Shown here piece by piece: positions 14,371 to 22,681 of a stretch of DNA of 32,693 nucleotides. The stretch is from Candidatus Methanophagales archaeon. GTDB lineage: Archaea; Halobacteriota; Syntropharchaeia; Alkanophagales; Methanospirareceae. The stretch's first letter is position 1. Every line of letters begins with the position of its first letter. Made by a program: the position numbers and the translations under genes. The notes below the pieces were generated by a model. The model was not told where the DNA came from. It made no database searches and worked only from the letters and a program-made list of their open reading frames with translations. The stretch spans positions 1 to 32,693 of the forward strand of contig JAPWVK010000092.1 of NCBI GenBank assembly GCA_029241965.1. The letters are read 5' to 3'.

Positions 14371-15417
14371 TCTGCTACCCCTAATCCTATCCGCAATTGT
14401 CCTTATCTCGTTCGCGAGCTCATTCAAACTCGCCCGTATCTTCAGCAACTCTCTCGCCGCACCCCGTTGCTCTTCATCCGCACTGCGCGCAAACTTCGTG
14501 GATACCGCATTGATTGCGCTCGACTTCTCTGCTATTCTACCCGAAGTATCATCCAACTCTGATGAAATCTCACTCACATCCATGCCCTTTCCGCCACCGC
14601 GCGAAACATACACATACACAAGCCCCGCACCTAATATCAGGCCCAGCATTACCGCTAAGACGACATAAAGTGTAACAGGTTTCGGCTCTGCTCCTACCGA
14701 TAACTCCTTATAATGCTCTGATAACTTAGACGCCCAGCCCGGATGCCCTTCTTCATATAACTCTTTTATATCCTCTTCCAAGCGGTAGTCCCCGATCTTA
14801 GCTTTCGCATCTTCCAAGTTCTTATCCATCTCGCTCTTCGCTGCTTTTATCCCTTCATTCGTCGAGAAGAACGTCATTGTAGGCTCCAGCTTCTGTACAA
14901 TTGTCTCTAACGTCGCACCATCTCGTGTCGTCCCTACCGTCAGTTCGACATATACCTCCTCCTCGCCTATTCCATAGACGTCATAAGTCTCGAACCCCGG
15001 CTCTTTTACTTTCCTTATCGGTTTGGGGACCTCGCCCGTCAATATTACCTTTGGTACCATACTGTCATGTGCGTCCTTACCCTTCCAGACAATCCAGGTT
15101 GCAGAATGCGAGAACTCATCGCCGAATTTCCATTCCTGGTCATCCAGGTTTGTCCTCAATTCTAACACATAATCATCTAAAATCGGACTCCCTGCTTTAC
15201 TCACATACATGTGGAATTCAAGCATATCACCTTCTAATTGCTCACTATCCACAAAATCCGTATAGTTCTGCTCAATTCCACTATCTAAATTGCGGACATA
15301 CGACTTCTCCCCATCCAGCTTCAGCACTTCCTGAACCGCAGCAGTACCAATTCCTACGGCTAAAAACAAACCTGCAACTGTCAGAACGACAACAAAAATA
15401 CCAACTATGCGTCTCAT
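14368..15417 (-). CDS. Envelope protein with exterior domain, one TM helix and cytoplasmic coiled coil
   Basis: The 349-aa protein starts with a signal sequence (IVGIFVVVLTVAGLFLAVGIG). Residues about 30-245 form an exterior domain, beta-rich first (FHMYVSK, YVLELRTNL) then helical (AKSEMDKNLEDAKAKIGDYRLEEDIKELY). A second TM follows at about 248-270 (LYVVLAVMLGLILGAGLVYVYV), then a cytoplasmic coiled coil of about 75 residues (SSELDDTSGRIAEKSSAINAV to LNELANEIRTIADRI). Its ATG overlaps the stop of the tubulin-like gene by four bases, so the two are coupled. The cytoplasmic coil could dock on the tubulin-like protein. No named family was recognised. Confidence 0.75.
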   Translation of the reverse strand: MRRIVGIFVVVLTVAGLFLAVGIGTAAVQEVLKLDGEKSYVRNLDSGIEQNYTDFVDSEQLEGDMLEFHMYVSKAGSPILDDYVLELRTNLDDQEWKFGDEFSHSATWIVWKGKDAHDSMVPKVILTGEVPKPIRKVKEPGFETYDVYGIGEEEVYVELTVGTTRDGATLETIVQKLEPTMTFFSTNEGIKAAKSEMDKNLEDAKAKIGDYRLEEDIKELYEEGHPGWASKLSEHYKELSVGAEPKPVTLYVVLAVMLGLILGAGLVYVYVSRGGGKGMDVSEISSELDDTSGRIAEKSSAINAVSTKFARSADEEQRGAARELLKIRASLNELANEIRTIADRIRGSR

Positions 15418-18089
15418 TCTTCTTTCCTCCCTATATCCAACGACAAATCAGGTAGTTCTACGCTCTTACCCTTCCGCCCTTCAACAACTACCCCCTCTGC
15501 TTCTTTCCCTTCTGATTCCGTTATACTCTTCAGTTCTTTTAATGCGGATAACAGTGTTGCAAGAGGACTTTCCATCTCTTTTATCCCATTCACCGCTTTC
15601 ATAGTGTTCTCTCGTATCCGCGAAATCTCTGTCTCCGCCTTTGTTATTTGTCTTATCACACTTGAAGAAGTCGCGTCAGAAGGTATATTACCAATAAAAC
15701 CCTTCGCGTTTTCCACGAATACTTCTATGTCGCTACTGAAGCTGTTCGACATATCCTCAATCCGGTCAAGCAATATCTCCATGTTTCGCGTTGAGTCGTC
15801 TATCATCCTCAGCATCTTCCCCGCTTTGTCTTCCGCCGGTCGCCCTGCATCTGTACCTCTCAATCTGGATATTAATTCGTCAAGCTCGTCTTTCAGGTGC
15901 GTAAACCCACGCCCTGCCCCCTTCGTCCACTGTTTTACCTTCTCCATGTTCTTACTCGCATTTTCAAGCTCGTGCACCAGCATCGTAAAATTCGCTATCG
16001 AGTAGCTCTCCGGGTCAGGGACACGCACATTCTTTATATCTCCCGCAATATCCAGCCCGACTAACAAATCATCAAACATCTTCAAGCATTGCGCAAGCAC
16101 GATAGGGATATTATCCCATATTACTTCAGGCTCTATTACCTCGTAACTCTTCCAGTAGCTCGTCACCATATCCCTGTTCTTCTCTTCCGCGCCAGGCGTG
16201 TACGGTATATCAGTGATTAAGGAAAACGGCTTGCTGGTCCCATAAAAGAGCGAATGATGTCTTTGCAGCTTAGAAAAATCACTTTCGTTATACGCCTTTT
16301 CTATCCATTCAAGTTCACGCAGTCGCGGTGGCAGTCCTGGACCTGCAGCCCATGGTTGCAGTCCAATCATAAGCGTATATATAGCAAAACTGTGTGCACG
16401 CGCAGGCGCATCCAGCTTCAGTACGTCTGCGTCTTTTGCAAAACGTTCCGTCACCATGGTCTTGAACGCGCCACCTCCGAGCCGTCCATCATCAAAATTA
16501 TCCGCTCTCGTACTCAATACCGCGATGAAATGCCCGAATTTCTCTTCCTCGTTCACTACATTCCCCTGCGCATCTATCGTCAGGAACCCGTAATCGTTGA
16601 GGATGTCTATATATTTCGATGTCATGGTATTCTCAATCGCATGACGGTAATTTAGCATTGGATTGAATATAACGTCCCCTTCGTTTATCGGTGAATGCGT
16701 CCACCTGAAATACTCGTCCTCTCGATCGAGTTTCTTCATAATCTCTAAGAACGATAGGTTCTTCAGGTCCTCCCTGCTCTTCTTTAACTCGCGTACCTCT
16801 TCTTCTGATAACTCTATCTGATGATAGCTTCGCGTGTTCGTCGGCGTTGTTATCCCACGGAGCAGCTTGTTCTTTAACGCCTCAAGCCGTTCTAATTTCC
16901 GTTCCATCACTCGCTTCTCCTCCTCTGCATCGCTTACTCGTATCTCCAGGTTGAACACGCCTTCTTTCAAATCCGATAATTTCTTCTTCGCTCTATTCAG
17001 TTTCGCCTTGGCATCCGCGGTTGCTCTTGCATTTACATGAGAAAACAGTCCACTTGCCGATTCATATCTATCTATCTCGCGCTGAACCTCTCTTATCCTG
17101 CCATCGAACCGTTCCAATTCACCACGCTGCAAATCTGTTTTTCCCCTTATATCCGCTGTTTTCGCCTCTATCTCTACCAGCCTCTGTCTGACCACCGGTA
17201 TCTCATCCTCAATGTCATAAAAAAGGAACAATTTATCGCTCGGAAATACACACTCGTAATAGCCTAAGGAATCAAACCGATTTTCGTAACCCCTCGCGCG
17301 GTTCTGCAGATCGTTGAGGTCGAGCCACTTACCTTTCGTCTCGACCGTCCCTCCCGGTAGAAATCCAAGATCGAGAAGGAACCTTGGTATTGCCCTTTCC
17401 AGTTCCTCATCCCGATTCTGACCTTGAAGGTCACGCCCTAAAAGGAAGAACAACTTGAAGGGATTCGAATAATTCTTATCCTCTATTATGATGTCTTCGG
17501 TATGTGACATGAGGAAATGAAGCTCTTTCAGCGTACCTAAAGCATTACCAGTTGGGAGCACGGATTCCTTACTCGAAGGCAGAATACCAATCCCAAACAT
17601 CACCGGTTGGGACCCAAACTGTTTTGAAATCCAATCCCGGATGTCTATCGCAACGTCGAGCAGCATACTCGAGCCCGTTCCCCCGCCGAATGCGCAGACC
17701 ATCAGTATGAAGAAGTCCTTACCTCCTGTTCTGTTCCGCAACTCGGATGCGGCTGTCCCTATCGCACTGAATATCCTCTCGCGATGCACGTTATACATCG
17801 CCCTACCGTATATACGATGCTGCCCGCATCCCGCACCGGCAGCCGCAAGATAAGGATCGGGTAACCACCTGTTCGCGTTCTTCATCAATATCGTATCCGG
17901 CCTGTTCAGTACTATCTTTCGCCGCTCTTCTACTTCGGTGCACGCATTTGCTGACGCCTGGTCGGTATCTATAATCAAAAACTCCTCATTCTTCGGCACC
18001 TTACCTGTCTTGGTCTTGAGCATCTTCAACAGGTTGTTTACGATACTGCCTCCTTGCCCTCCTATTCCTATTACTATCCGGTTTACCAT
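15414..18089 (-). CDS. Large tubulin-superfamily GTPase with inserted coiled coil
   Basis: The 891-aa protein begins MVNRIVIGIGGQGGSIVNNLL, a tubulin/FtsZ-type nucleotide-binding start. It has the tubulin T4 signature CAFGGGTGSSMLLDVA at 133-148, followed by FGIGILPSSKESVLPTGNA. This resembles the Pfam Tubulin_2 (tubulin-like) group rather than FtsZ or CetZ. A long coiled coil (about 300-412, RQRLVEIEAKTADIRG to LERLEALKNKL) interrupts the protein, and a helical C-terminal region of over 150 residues follows. The start at 18089 has GGGAGAGG upstream; a further ATG lies at 18107. No membrane segment. Likely a GTP-dependent cytoskeletal polymer; neighbours on both sides are membrane proteins with cytoplasmic coils. 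Confidence 0.85.
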   Translation of the reverse strand: MVNRIVIGIGGQGGSIVNNLLKMLKTKTGKVPKNEEFLIIDTDQASANACTEVEERRKIVLNRPDTILMKNANRWLPDPYLAAAGAGCGQHRIYGRAMYNVHRERIFSAIGTAASELRNRTGGKDFFILMVCAFGGGTGSSMLLDVAIDIRDWISKQFGSQPVMFGIGILPSSKESVLPTGNALGTLKELHFLMSHTEDIIIEDKNYSNPFKLFFLLGRDLQGQNRDEELERAIPRFLLDLGFLPGGTVETKGKWLDLNDLQNRARGYENRFDSLGYYECVFPSDKLFLFYDIEDEIPVVRQRLVEIEAKTADIRGKTDLQRGELERFDGRIREVQREIDRYESASGLFSHVNARATADAKAKLNRAKKKLSDLKEGVFNLEIRVSDAEEEKRVMERKLERLEALKNKLLRGITTPTNTRSYHQIELSEEEVRELKKSREDLKNLSFLEIMKKLDREDEYFRWTHSPINEGDVIFNPMLNYRHAIENTMTSKYIDILNDYGFLTIDAQGNVVNEEEKFGHFIAVLSTRADNFDDGRLGGGAFKTMVTERFAKDADVLKLDAPARAHSFAIYTLMIGLQPWAAGPGLPPRLRELEWIEKAYNESDFSKLQRHHSLFYGTSKPFSLITDIPYTPGAEEKNRDMVTSYWKSYEVIEPEVIWDNIPIVLAQCLKMFDDLLVGLDIAGDIKNVRVPDPESYSIANFTMLVHELENASKNMEKVKQWTKGAGRGFTHLKDELDELISRLRGTDAGRPAEDKAGKMLRMIDDSTRNMEILLDRIEDMSNSFSSDIEVFVENAKGFIGNIPSDATSSSVIRQITKAETEISRIRENTMKAVNGIKEMESPLATLLSALKELKSITESEGKEAEGVVVEGRKGKSVELPDLSLDIGRKEE

Positions 18090-18117
18090 GTCCTCTCCCT
18101 TCTCCATAACTCCGGCA

Positions 18118-18558
18118 TCAAACCTCCTTATCTTTCGATTCGTAATCCGTCATCTTCGTCTTTATCGCATCCATCTCATCGTCAAAATGCTCTATTTCCA
18201 TCTCACTTCCCCTTATATCGCTATCTATACCTGCAACCGCGCTATCAATACTTTTTGCCGCGCTGGCAATCTTCTTCGCTTCCTTCTCCCCTTTGAACCA
18301 TACCACAATCCCAAATACTCCAAATAAAATGCCAACTGCAAGCAACACGTATATCACAACAAGCGCAGCCGACTCGGATAAAGAAATGAGAATCTTATCT
18401 CGGTATTCATTCAATACAAATGCGATAGTGGCGCATATCACACCAATGACTGGCATAAGAAGAAGCCCCTTGTCCACCTTCAACTTTATCAGCATCAACA
18501 CTACTTCCGCAATTATCAGCAGAACAACGACAAGTATTCCTATACTTAATGGTTCCAT
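18118..18558 (-). CDS. Three-TM protein with cytoplasmic coiled-coil tail
   Basis: This 146-aa protein starts at ATG 18558, six bases after AAGGAGGTC; the in-frame TTG at 18564 is not needed. It has three hydrophobic helices (SIGILVVVLLIIAEVVLMLI; LLLMPVIGVICATIAFVL; ALVVIYVLLAVGILFGVFGIVVWF) and a C-terminal helix (KKIASAAKSIDSAVAGIDSDI to DEMDAIKTKMTDYESK) with coiled-coil spacing. Its stop is 28 bases before the tubulin-like start, within the same reverse-strand operon. It plausibly recruits the polymer to the membrane. No named family was recognised. Confidence 0.7.
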   Translation of the reverse strand: MEPLSIGILVVVLLIIAEVVLMLIKLKVDKGLLLMPVIGVICATIAFVLNEYRDKILISLSESAALVVIYVLLAVGILFGVFGIVVWFKGEKEAKKIASAAKSIDSAVAGIDSDIRGSEMEIEHFDDEMDAIKTKMTDYESKDKEV

Positions 18559-18590
18559 AATCAAGACCTCCTTTGCATATTTCTAATAAA

Positions 18591-19862
18591 TTATTGCTTC
18601 GCTTTTATATACTTTAACCTCTCGGAATCATACGCCAGCCGCGAATTCGCATCGGATGCTAAGAGCCTATATCGGCGAACGAAGTCTTTGAGGTCTGATG
18701 TTGTCATTGACTTGAGTTCCGCGATCTCGCTCATCTTATCTCGCGTCCAATATTCCACTGGATATAACTCCGTTGTCGGGTCCGCCTTCAGTATTTCCTC
18801 TTCCGTATTGAATATATTGTTATAAACCGCCTCCAGAGCGGCTATGGACAAAATTATGAGTGCATCGCCATACCCCCTCAGCTTACGCATCTGAGAAGGC
18901 AACATGCACCCCTCTACGCTTCCACGCAACTCCTCTATCTCCTTCTTATCCCCCTCTTCTTCTTCGCCCAAAACTTCAACTACTACGTCTGTCAACGCAA
19001 GCGTGTCCTCTTTATAACGTTCAAACATGCCCTCTAACATCTTGCTCAATCTTACAATCACGCTATTCAATACTTTCGATGCGCTCTCGTAGTTTCCGCT
19101 CTCTATGCTATGCTCAACCATCTTTAGGTCGGTTCGGACTCTGGCGGTGTCTGCATTTGCTGTCTCTCGCCCTTCCGCTTCTAAACCGTGTGCATCATGC
19201 AAACATGCTCTCAACGCTTCTTCTATTATTGATACCACCTCATTCATGAACATGGAAAGTTCAAGAGAGTCCTTCCTCAGGTTCTCCTCTTCCATTATCT
19301 TTGATTCTATCTGCTCTATACTGCCCCGAATATCCTCGTATCCTGCATCTTCAAGCGTTCTTAACTCTTCCAGGTAATTCCGGCATCTGTCTATCACCCG
19401 GGAATAAAGCACGACTTCATGTCGCTCTCTTATCCCCTCAAACATCTTAGTTATCCATTCAACATCAGCAAAAACCACGTTCCTTTGTTTCGCGCTGTCT
19501 ATCCTGACCCAGCCATTTACCTCGCAGCCCAGTTCGATAAAACCTTTTTTTACCTTATCCAGCTCATTTCGGAATTCTTTCGTGCTTATATCGTATTTGT
19601 CTTCGAAATCGTGTAGTATCCGCATCTGTTCTACATACTGATTCGCTATCCCCTCAATGTCCCGCGTCATCACCTTCTCCCTTACGCTTCCCTCCCGTAC
19701 CGTAGCGAGGTACCGAACTAAAAAAGCGGCTCCTATCATCGCGGGGATAAAGATAAGAATAATAGTTATCGCAATGTCCGACCCTGTACTGAAGAGAATG
19801 AAGATACCAAGAGCGATCAATCCTAAAAGCACCAGCGGAACAAGTACATTATATCTCCTCAT
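18591..19862 (-). CDS. Two-TM protein with long cytoplasmic helical domain
   Basis: The 423-aa protein has two N-terminal TM helices (VLVPLVLLGLIALGIFILF, about 6-24; IAITIILIFIPAMIGAAFLV, about 30-49) joined by a very short loop. A helical region of about 370 residues follows, with coiled-coil-like stretches (GIANQYVEQMRILHDFEDKY; EQIESKIMEEENLRKDSLEL). It ends KDFVRRYRLLASDANSRL. The hairpin topology places almost all of the protein in the cytoplasm. Its start overlaps the end of the degenerate tubulin-like gene by 14 bases. I infer a scaffold in the tubulin-like apparatus; the family is unknown. Confidence 0.75.
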   Translation of the reverse strand: MRRYNVLVPLVLLGLIALGIFILFSTGSDIAITIILIFIPAMIGAAFLVRYLATVREGSVREKVMTRDIEGIANQYVEQMRILHDFEDKYDISTKEFRNELDKVKKGFIELGCEVNGWVRIDSAKQRNVVFADVEWITKMFEGIRERHEVVLYSRVIDRCRNYLEELRTLEDAGYEDIRGSIEQIESKIMEEENLRKDSLELSMFMNEVVSIIEEALRACLHDAHGLEAEGRETANADTARVRTDLKMVEHSIESGNYESASKVLNSVIVRLSKMLEGMFERYKEDTLALTDVVVEVLGEEEEGDKKEIEELRGSVEGCMLPSQMRKLRGYGDALIILSIAALEAVYNNIFNTEEEILKADPTTELYPVEYWTRDKMSEIAELKSMTTSDLKDFVRRYRLLASDANSRLAYDSERLKYIKAKQ

Positions 19863-20769
19863 GCGCAGACCCCCTTATATCTCGCAGTCTCCCCAATTGC
19901 TCAAACTTATAAGTGAACAAATTAGTCACCGCCGCCATGTTTCCCGTTGTAGCGGAAACCGCCAGATGACTCTCCTTTGAATAAGTAAGCAAGAACTCTT
20001 CAATTAATTTCTTATCCCCACTCCCGCTTCTGGTATAAAACTTGGGCACACTGAGGAAACAGACGCTCTTCTCACAGCCTATAGGTGCATCAGAAACGCT
20101 AAACTTCTCCTGTGAAACACGAAGAAGCGTTCTGAGGTCAAGCGGTTTGTGCCTTATAAAAGGGACGATATAACCTGGCAATCCCTTTGTAAGCTCCGAA
20201 GCGCGCGATACCGCCACATATCCAGGCTCATTATCGAAAGACAACGCCTGCACTACCTCATCTATATGCAATGATTGTGTCTCAGACTTGGCTGGCGATT
20301 TCTTTACATGAATCCCGGCAAGAATATCCGCGGCGCAAGAGGCGATATATCTGTTATACCGTGGATAAAACTCCTTGTAGTTTGGATGGTGCGCTATCCT
20401 CTGGTTATCCACGATTATAAAAGAATTCACGTACTCTTTTAGCTTCTCCAATGATTGATATGCACTTATTATCGCCTTCTCCTCTTCTCTTCTACTCGCA
20501 GGCAGAACGCCCCAAAAAAGCGTCTTTATGTTTTGCGCAGACAATATTTCTGCTACGTGATGTGATATACTGCTATCGCTAAAACTCGCGAATAGGAAAG
20601 CGAAATCAACGCTCTTTGCACTCTCTAACGGTGCCTCTATCTTCGCATTATCGCTCTCTGACTGAGACATGATAACGATCGGTTTGGCTTTTTTTACCTC
20701 TTTGTATTCCAACAGAGCGTTAAGAATTGCACTTCCAGCGTTTCCTAATCCAACAAATAGATGTGTCAT
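19849..20769 (-). CDS. Degenerate tubulin/FtsZ-like protein lacking the T4 GTP loop
   Basis: This 306-aa protein starts with an FtsZ-like Rossmann strand and glycine loop (THLFVGLGNAGSAILNALL). It preserves the order of an FtsZ GTPase domain, including KTLFWGVLPASRREEEKA, the paired helix LEKLKEYVNSFIIVDNQRI (compare NDRL of FtsZ), and a later CAADILAGI. At the position of the tubulin signature GGGTGTG (about 61-69) the sequence reads ASFSDSSIS, so the phosphate-binding loop is lost. It therefore probably does not hydrolyse GTP and may cap or regulate the large tubulin-like protein. It is the first gene of the reverse-strand operon; a TATA-like GCATATAAA about 20 bases upstream implies a short or absent leader. 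Confidence 0.65.
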   Translation of the reverse strand: MTHLFVGLGNAGSAILNALLEYKEVKKAKPIVIMSQSESDNAKIEAPLESAKSVDFAFLFASFSDSSISHHVAEILSAQNIKTLFWGVLPASRREEEKAIISAYQSLEKLKEYVNSFIIVDNQRIAHHPNYKEFYPRYNRYIASCAADILAGIHVKKSPAKSETQSLHIDEVVQALSFDNEPGYVAVSRASELTKGLPGYIVPFIRHKPLDLRTLLRVSQEKFSVSDAPIGCEKSVCFLSVPKFYTRSGSGDKKLIEEFLLTYSKESHLAVSATTGNMAAVTNLFTYKFEQLGRLRDIRGSAHEEI

Positions 20770-20785
20770 ATCACGCAGCTAAAAA

Positions 20786-20875
20786 ATTTATATGCTATTT
20801 CTATTTTGGTAGGAAACCTCTATAAATATTCCTTTGTTTTCCTTTTATAAGTAAAGAAAAAGTACGAAGGGGAAG
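20786..20875. promoter_or_regulatory. Divergent promoter region of the tubulin-like cluster
   Basis: The 140-base gap between the divergent units holds a reverse-strand GCATATAAATTTTT near 20786-20798. On the plus strand CTATAAATATT (20819-20829) and CTTTTATAAG (20842-20851) are TATA candidates. The two halves of the cluster can thus be expressed from one shared region. Confidence 0.45.
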
Positions 20876-20909
20876 AAAATAAGGAGGAATACGTTTCCAC
20901 CCGAATGAG

Positions 20910-21863
20910 ATGAAGAAGCGAAATTTGATTGCATTAACGTTAATCATAATTAATATCCTGGCGTTCTCCACGCCTGCAGAGGGATCCGATGCACTGAAGC
21001 GGGACCTGCTTGAGGATATTTTATCGCTGAACAAGCCAGATTTATTTGACGACTATGGTGAGTTATCACTTGCAAAGGCAGAGACACAAGCGGTAATTCA
21101 GGGTATGGAAGGCGTGGAAGTTACCTATACAACAAAGGAGTGGGGAACTATCCTTCTCAAAATTGTTGATGAGTTTGAACAGATGGCAACGTTAAGCGAA
21201 AGCCAAAAGCCATCTGACCATAAAGAAGCACTAAAAAAAGCGGATACGATAAATACATCCATAAACTCGCTCAGCCGATACGCCACTGCGGAACGAAATG
21301 GCATACCAATGCTTGCAGAGCGTGCGCTTAAGCGCTTTTACCGGGGCGAGGGGAAAATCTTCGAGGACATGGCTACTAATACGGCAGAGACAAAGGTGAG
21401 GGTTGAATATGAGTATTTAAGTTCAGCGTCATACGGTGAAGGTGGCATGCCCAGTGACGCAAGCAGAATGAAGTTCGAGGCGAGGCGAGACGAAAGGAAA
21501 TATAAAAGGGATATGGAAAGTGCATCGGAATATATAAACGCATCACGGGCGCACCTTGCCAATGCAAGAAACCCTCCTTCGGGATTCTTTGGCACCGCGT
21601 TTATGGCTATAATGAAAGCGAGGAATTCATACGAGAACGCGGAGGGGTTATATCAAAAACACAGCGATAAGGAACTGGAGAATGTAAAAGGGCTTGAAGA
21701 TGAGATAAAAAGTGTTTATCAACGGTTGACGCTTGATACGCTCAAGGTCATTGCGATTTATCTTCTTATCCTTTCCTTCATTACTGTAATAATATGGATA
21801 GATTTCAGAAGATGGGGTGATGAGTTGGATGACACGCGACTTGGCGAGGAGCTTATTGTTTGA
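20910..21863 (+). CDS. Exported helical protein with C-terminal TM anchor and acidic tail
   Basis: The 317-aa protein has a signal peptide (KKRNLIALTLIIINILAFS, cleavage near TPAEG), a largely helical exterior domain of about 250 residues, and a C-terminal TM helix (VIAIYLLILSFITVIIWI). A 20-residue cytoplasmic tail ends ELDDTRLGEELIV. An AAGGAGG lies about 22 bases before the ATG, farther than usual. The last 61 bases are duplicated at 22621-22681. The TGA stop uses one base of the inserted sequence; before the insertion the frame would have ended in TAA at the same codon. It diverges from the tubulin-like operon and is probably part of the same system. Confidence 0.75.
   Translation: MKKRNLIALTLIIINILAFSTPAEGSDALKRDLLEDILSLNKPDLFDDYGELSLAKAETQAVIQGMEGVEVTYTTKEWGTILLKIVDEFEQMATLSESQKPSDHKEALKKADTINTSINSLSRYATAERNGIPMLAERALKRFYRGEGKIFEDMATNTAETKVRVEYEYLSSASYGEGGMPSDASRMKFEARRDERKYKRDMESASEYINASRAHLANARNPPSGFFGTAFMAIMKARNSYENAEGLYQKHSDKELENVKGLEDEIKSVYQRLTLDTLKVIAIYLLILSFITVIIWIDFRRWGDELDDTRLGEELIV
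21801..21861 (+). repeat. 61-bp exact direct repeat, copy 1
   Basis: Identical to 22621-22681 over 61 bases, beginning GATTTCAGAAGATGGGG and ending GCTTATTGTTT. The copies are offset by 820 bases and bound the decayed toxin-antitoxin cassette. This copy encodes the end of the 317-aa protein. Confidence 0.97.
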
Positions 21864-22227
21864 AGTCATATTCTGCTAATTGTCTTTAAATAAATCCAAG
21901 AACAGTTGTGATTGCTTTTTCATGGTCCTAACTAAGCTCATTTTCTTTCACTTCTTTATCCGAGCCATTGTGGAAATGTTCGGGAAATGTGGCCAGCTCA
22001 GGATGATCAGGAGCATTGTCCCAACGATGTATCAAGCCCCTTTGAGCCCGATGTTCCCAGTGAAAGGAGTAGTTCCCTCCTTCAGAGAGCAAAACGTCCA
22101 GAAAGCTATTGTCAATGAAAAAGATTCTCAGCTTATTTGGCGCACCAGTTCTTCCACCGATAAAGTTTGCTGAACTCACAATATCCCTTTCTACGATGAC
22201 TTTAAGTTTGCTATATACCTTATACAT
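21853..22227 (-). pseudogene. TumE-type (DUF6516) toxin gene with premature stops
   Basis: The reverse strand encodes 99 residues from an ATG at 22227. The family core is clear: LRIFFIDNSFLDVLLSEGG, YSFHWEHRAQRG, IHRWDNAPDHPELATFPEH, FHNGSDKEV. The frame then meets TAG at 21928 and, twelve codons later, TAA. Between and after these stops it keeps reading family-like sequence (DHEKAITTVLGFI, RQLAEYDF) up to a stop in the 61-bp repeat. The C-terminus is therefore truncated by two nonsense changes. TAG could be read as pyrrolysine in some archaea, but the TAA argues for decay. The start overlaps the antitoxin end by eight bases. Confidence 0.7.
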
Positions 22228-22505
22228 TACTTGTAGACCTTACCTGCCCCTTTAAATCCTCTATATACTTCTCCTTGTTTTTCCACACGATATAATTCTC
22301 CCAAGCGGGATGGCTTGCTATTTGCTTCGATTTTATCGCTTCATAAAGCTCTTCTTTTGAAAACACCGCGTATCGCTCACGAATATCTGCTAATATCTTC
22401 TTCAGCACACTTTATCTCCCGCTCTACAAACGAAATTAAGCTTTTGTTCATTAAATCCCCTTCGGACATCCCTACGATTTCTCTTAATTTTGTAATCGAA
22501 GCCAT
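22220..22505 (-). pseudogene. Frameshifted antitoxin partner of the TumE-type toxin
   Basis: A reverse-strand gene starts at ATG 22505, after a strong AAAAGGAGGG site, as MASITKLREIVGMSEGDLMN, and reaches SFVEREIKCAEEDI before stopping at 22377. The expected continuation lies in a neighbouring frame as RERYAVFSKEELYEAIKS, then HPAWENYIVWKNKEKYIEDL, ending at 22220. A single indel near 22390-22405 therefore splits it. The order antitoxin then toxin with an 8-base overlap fits a toxin-antitoxin pair. Alternatively the downstream half (ATG 22408) is separately translated. Confidence 0.6.
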
Positions 22506-22587
22506 ATCTCTCCCTCCTTTTGGATCTATGGTTATTGCATTAAAAAAACTTCGCAATAATACAATAATAAACAAAAATAAACTAAGA

Positions 22588-22620
22588 GGCTTTATAAAAT
22601 GAATGAAATTGTAGTGGCTG
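22588..22620 (+). promoter_or_regulatory. TATA-like box ahead of the Ig-repeat membrane gene
   Basis: GAGGCTTTATAAAATG at about 22588-22603 fits a plus-strand TATA box with initiation near 22620. The palindromic TTATAAA could also serve the reverse-strand antitoxin. If active, the inserted cassette brought its own promoter to the gene it separated from the upstream one. Confidence 0.35.
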
Positions 22621-22681
22621 GATTTCAGAAGATGGGGTGATGAGTTGGATGACACGCGACTTGGCGAGGAGCTTATTGTTT
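22621..22681 (+). repeat. 61-bp exact direct repeat, copy 2
   Basis: Second copy of the repeat at 21801-21861. Here it supplies the GGGGTGATG ribosome-binding region and the first 11 codons of the Ig-repeat protein, in a different reading frame from copy 1. Confidence 0.97.

Noticed and set aside
16254-17267. Several plus-strand open frames inside the tubulin-like gene
   Set aside because: They are antisense shadows of a gene with clear domains and codon bias on the reverse strand.
22377-22655. 92-codon reverse-strand frame covering the antitoxin
   Set aside because: Its N-terminal half runs back through the promoter and the 61-bp repeat; the strong AAAAGGAGGG site places the real start at 22505.
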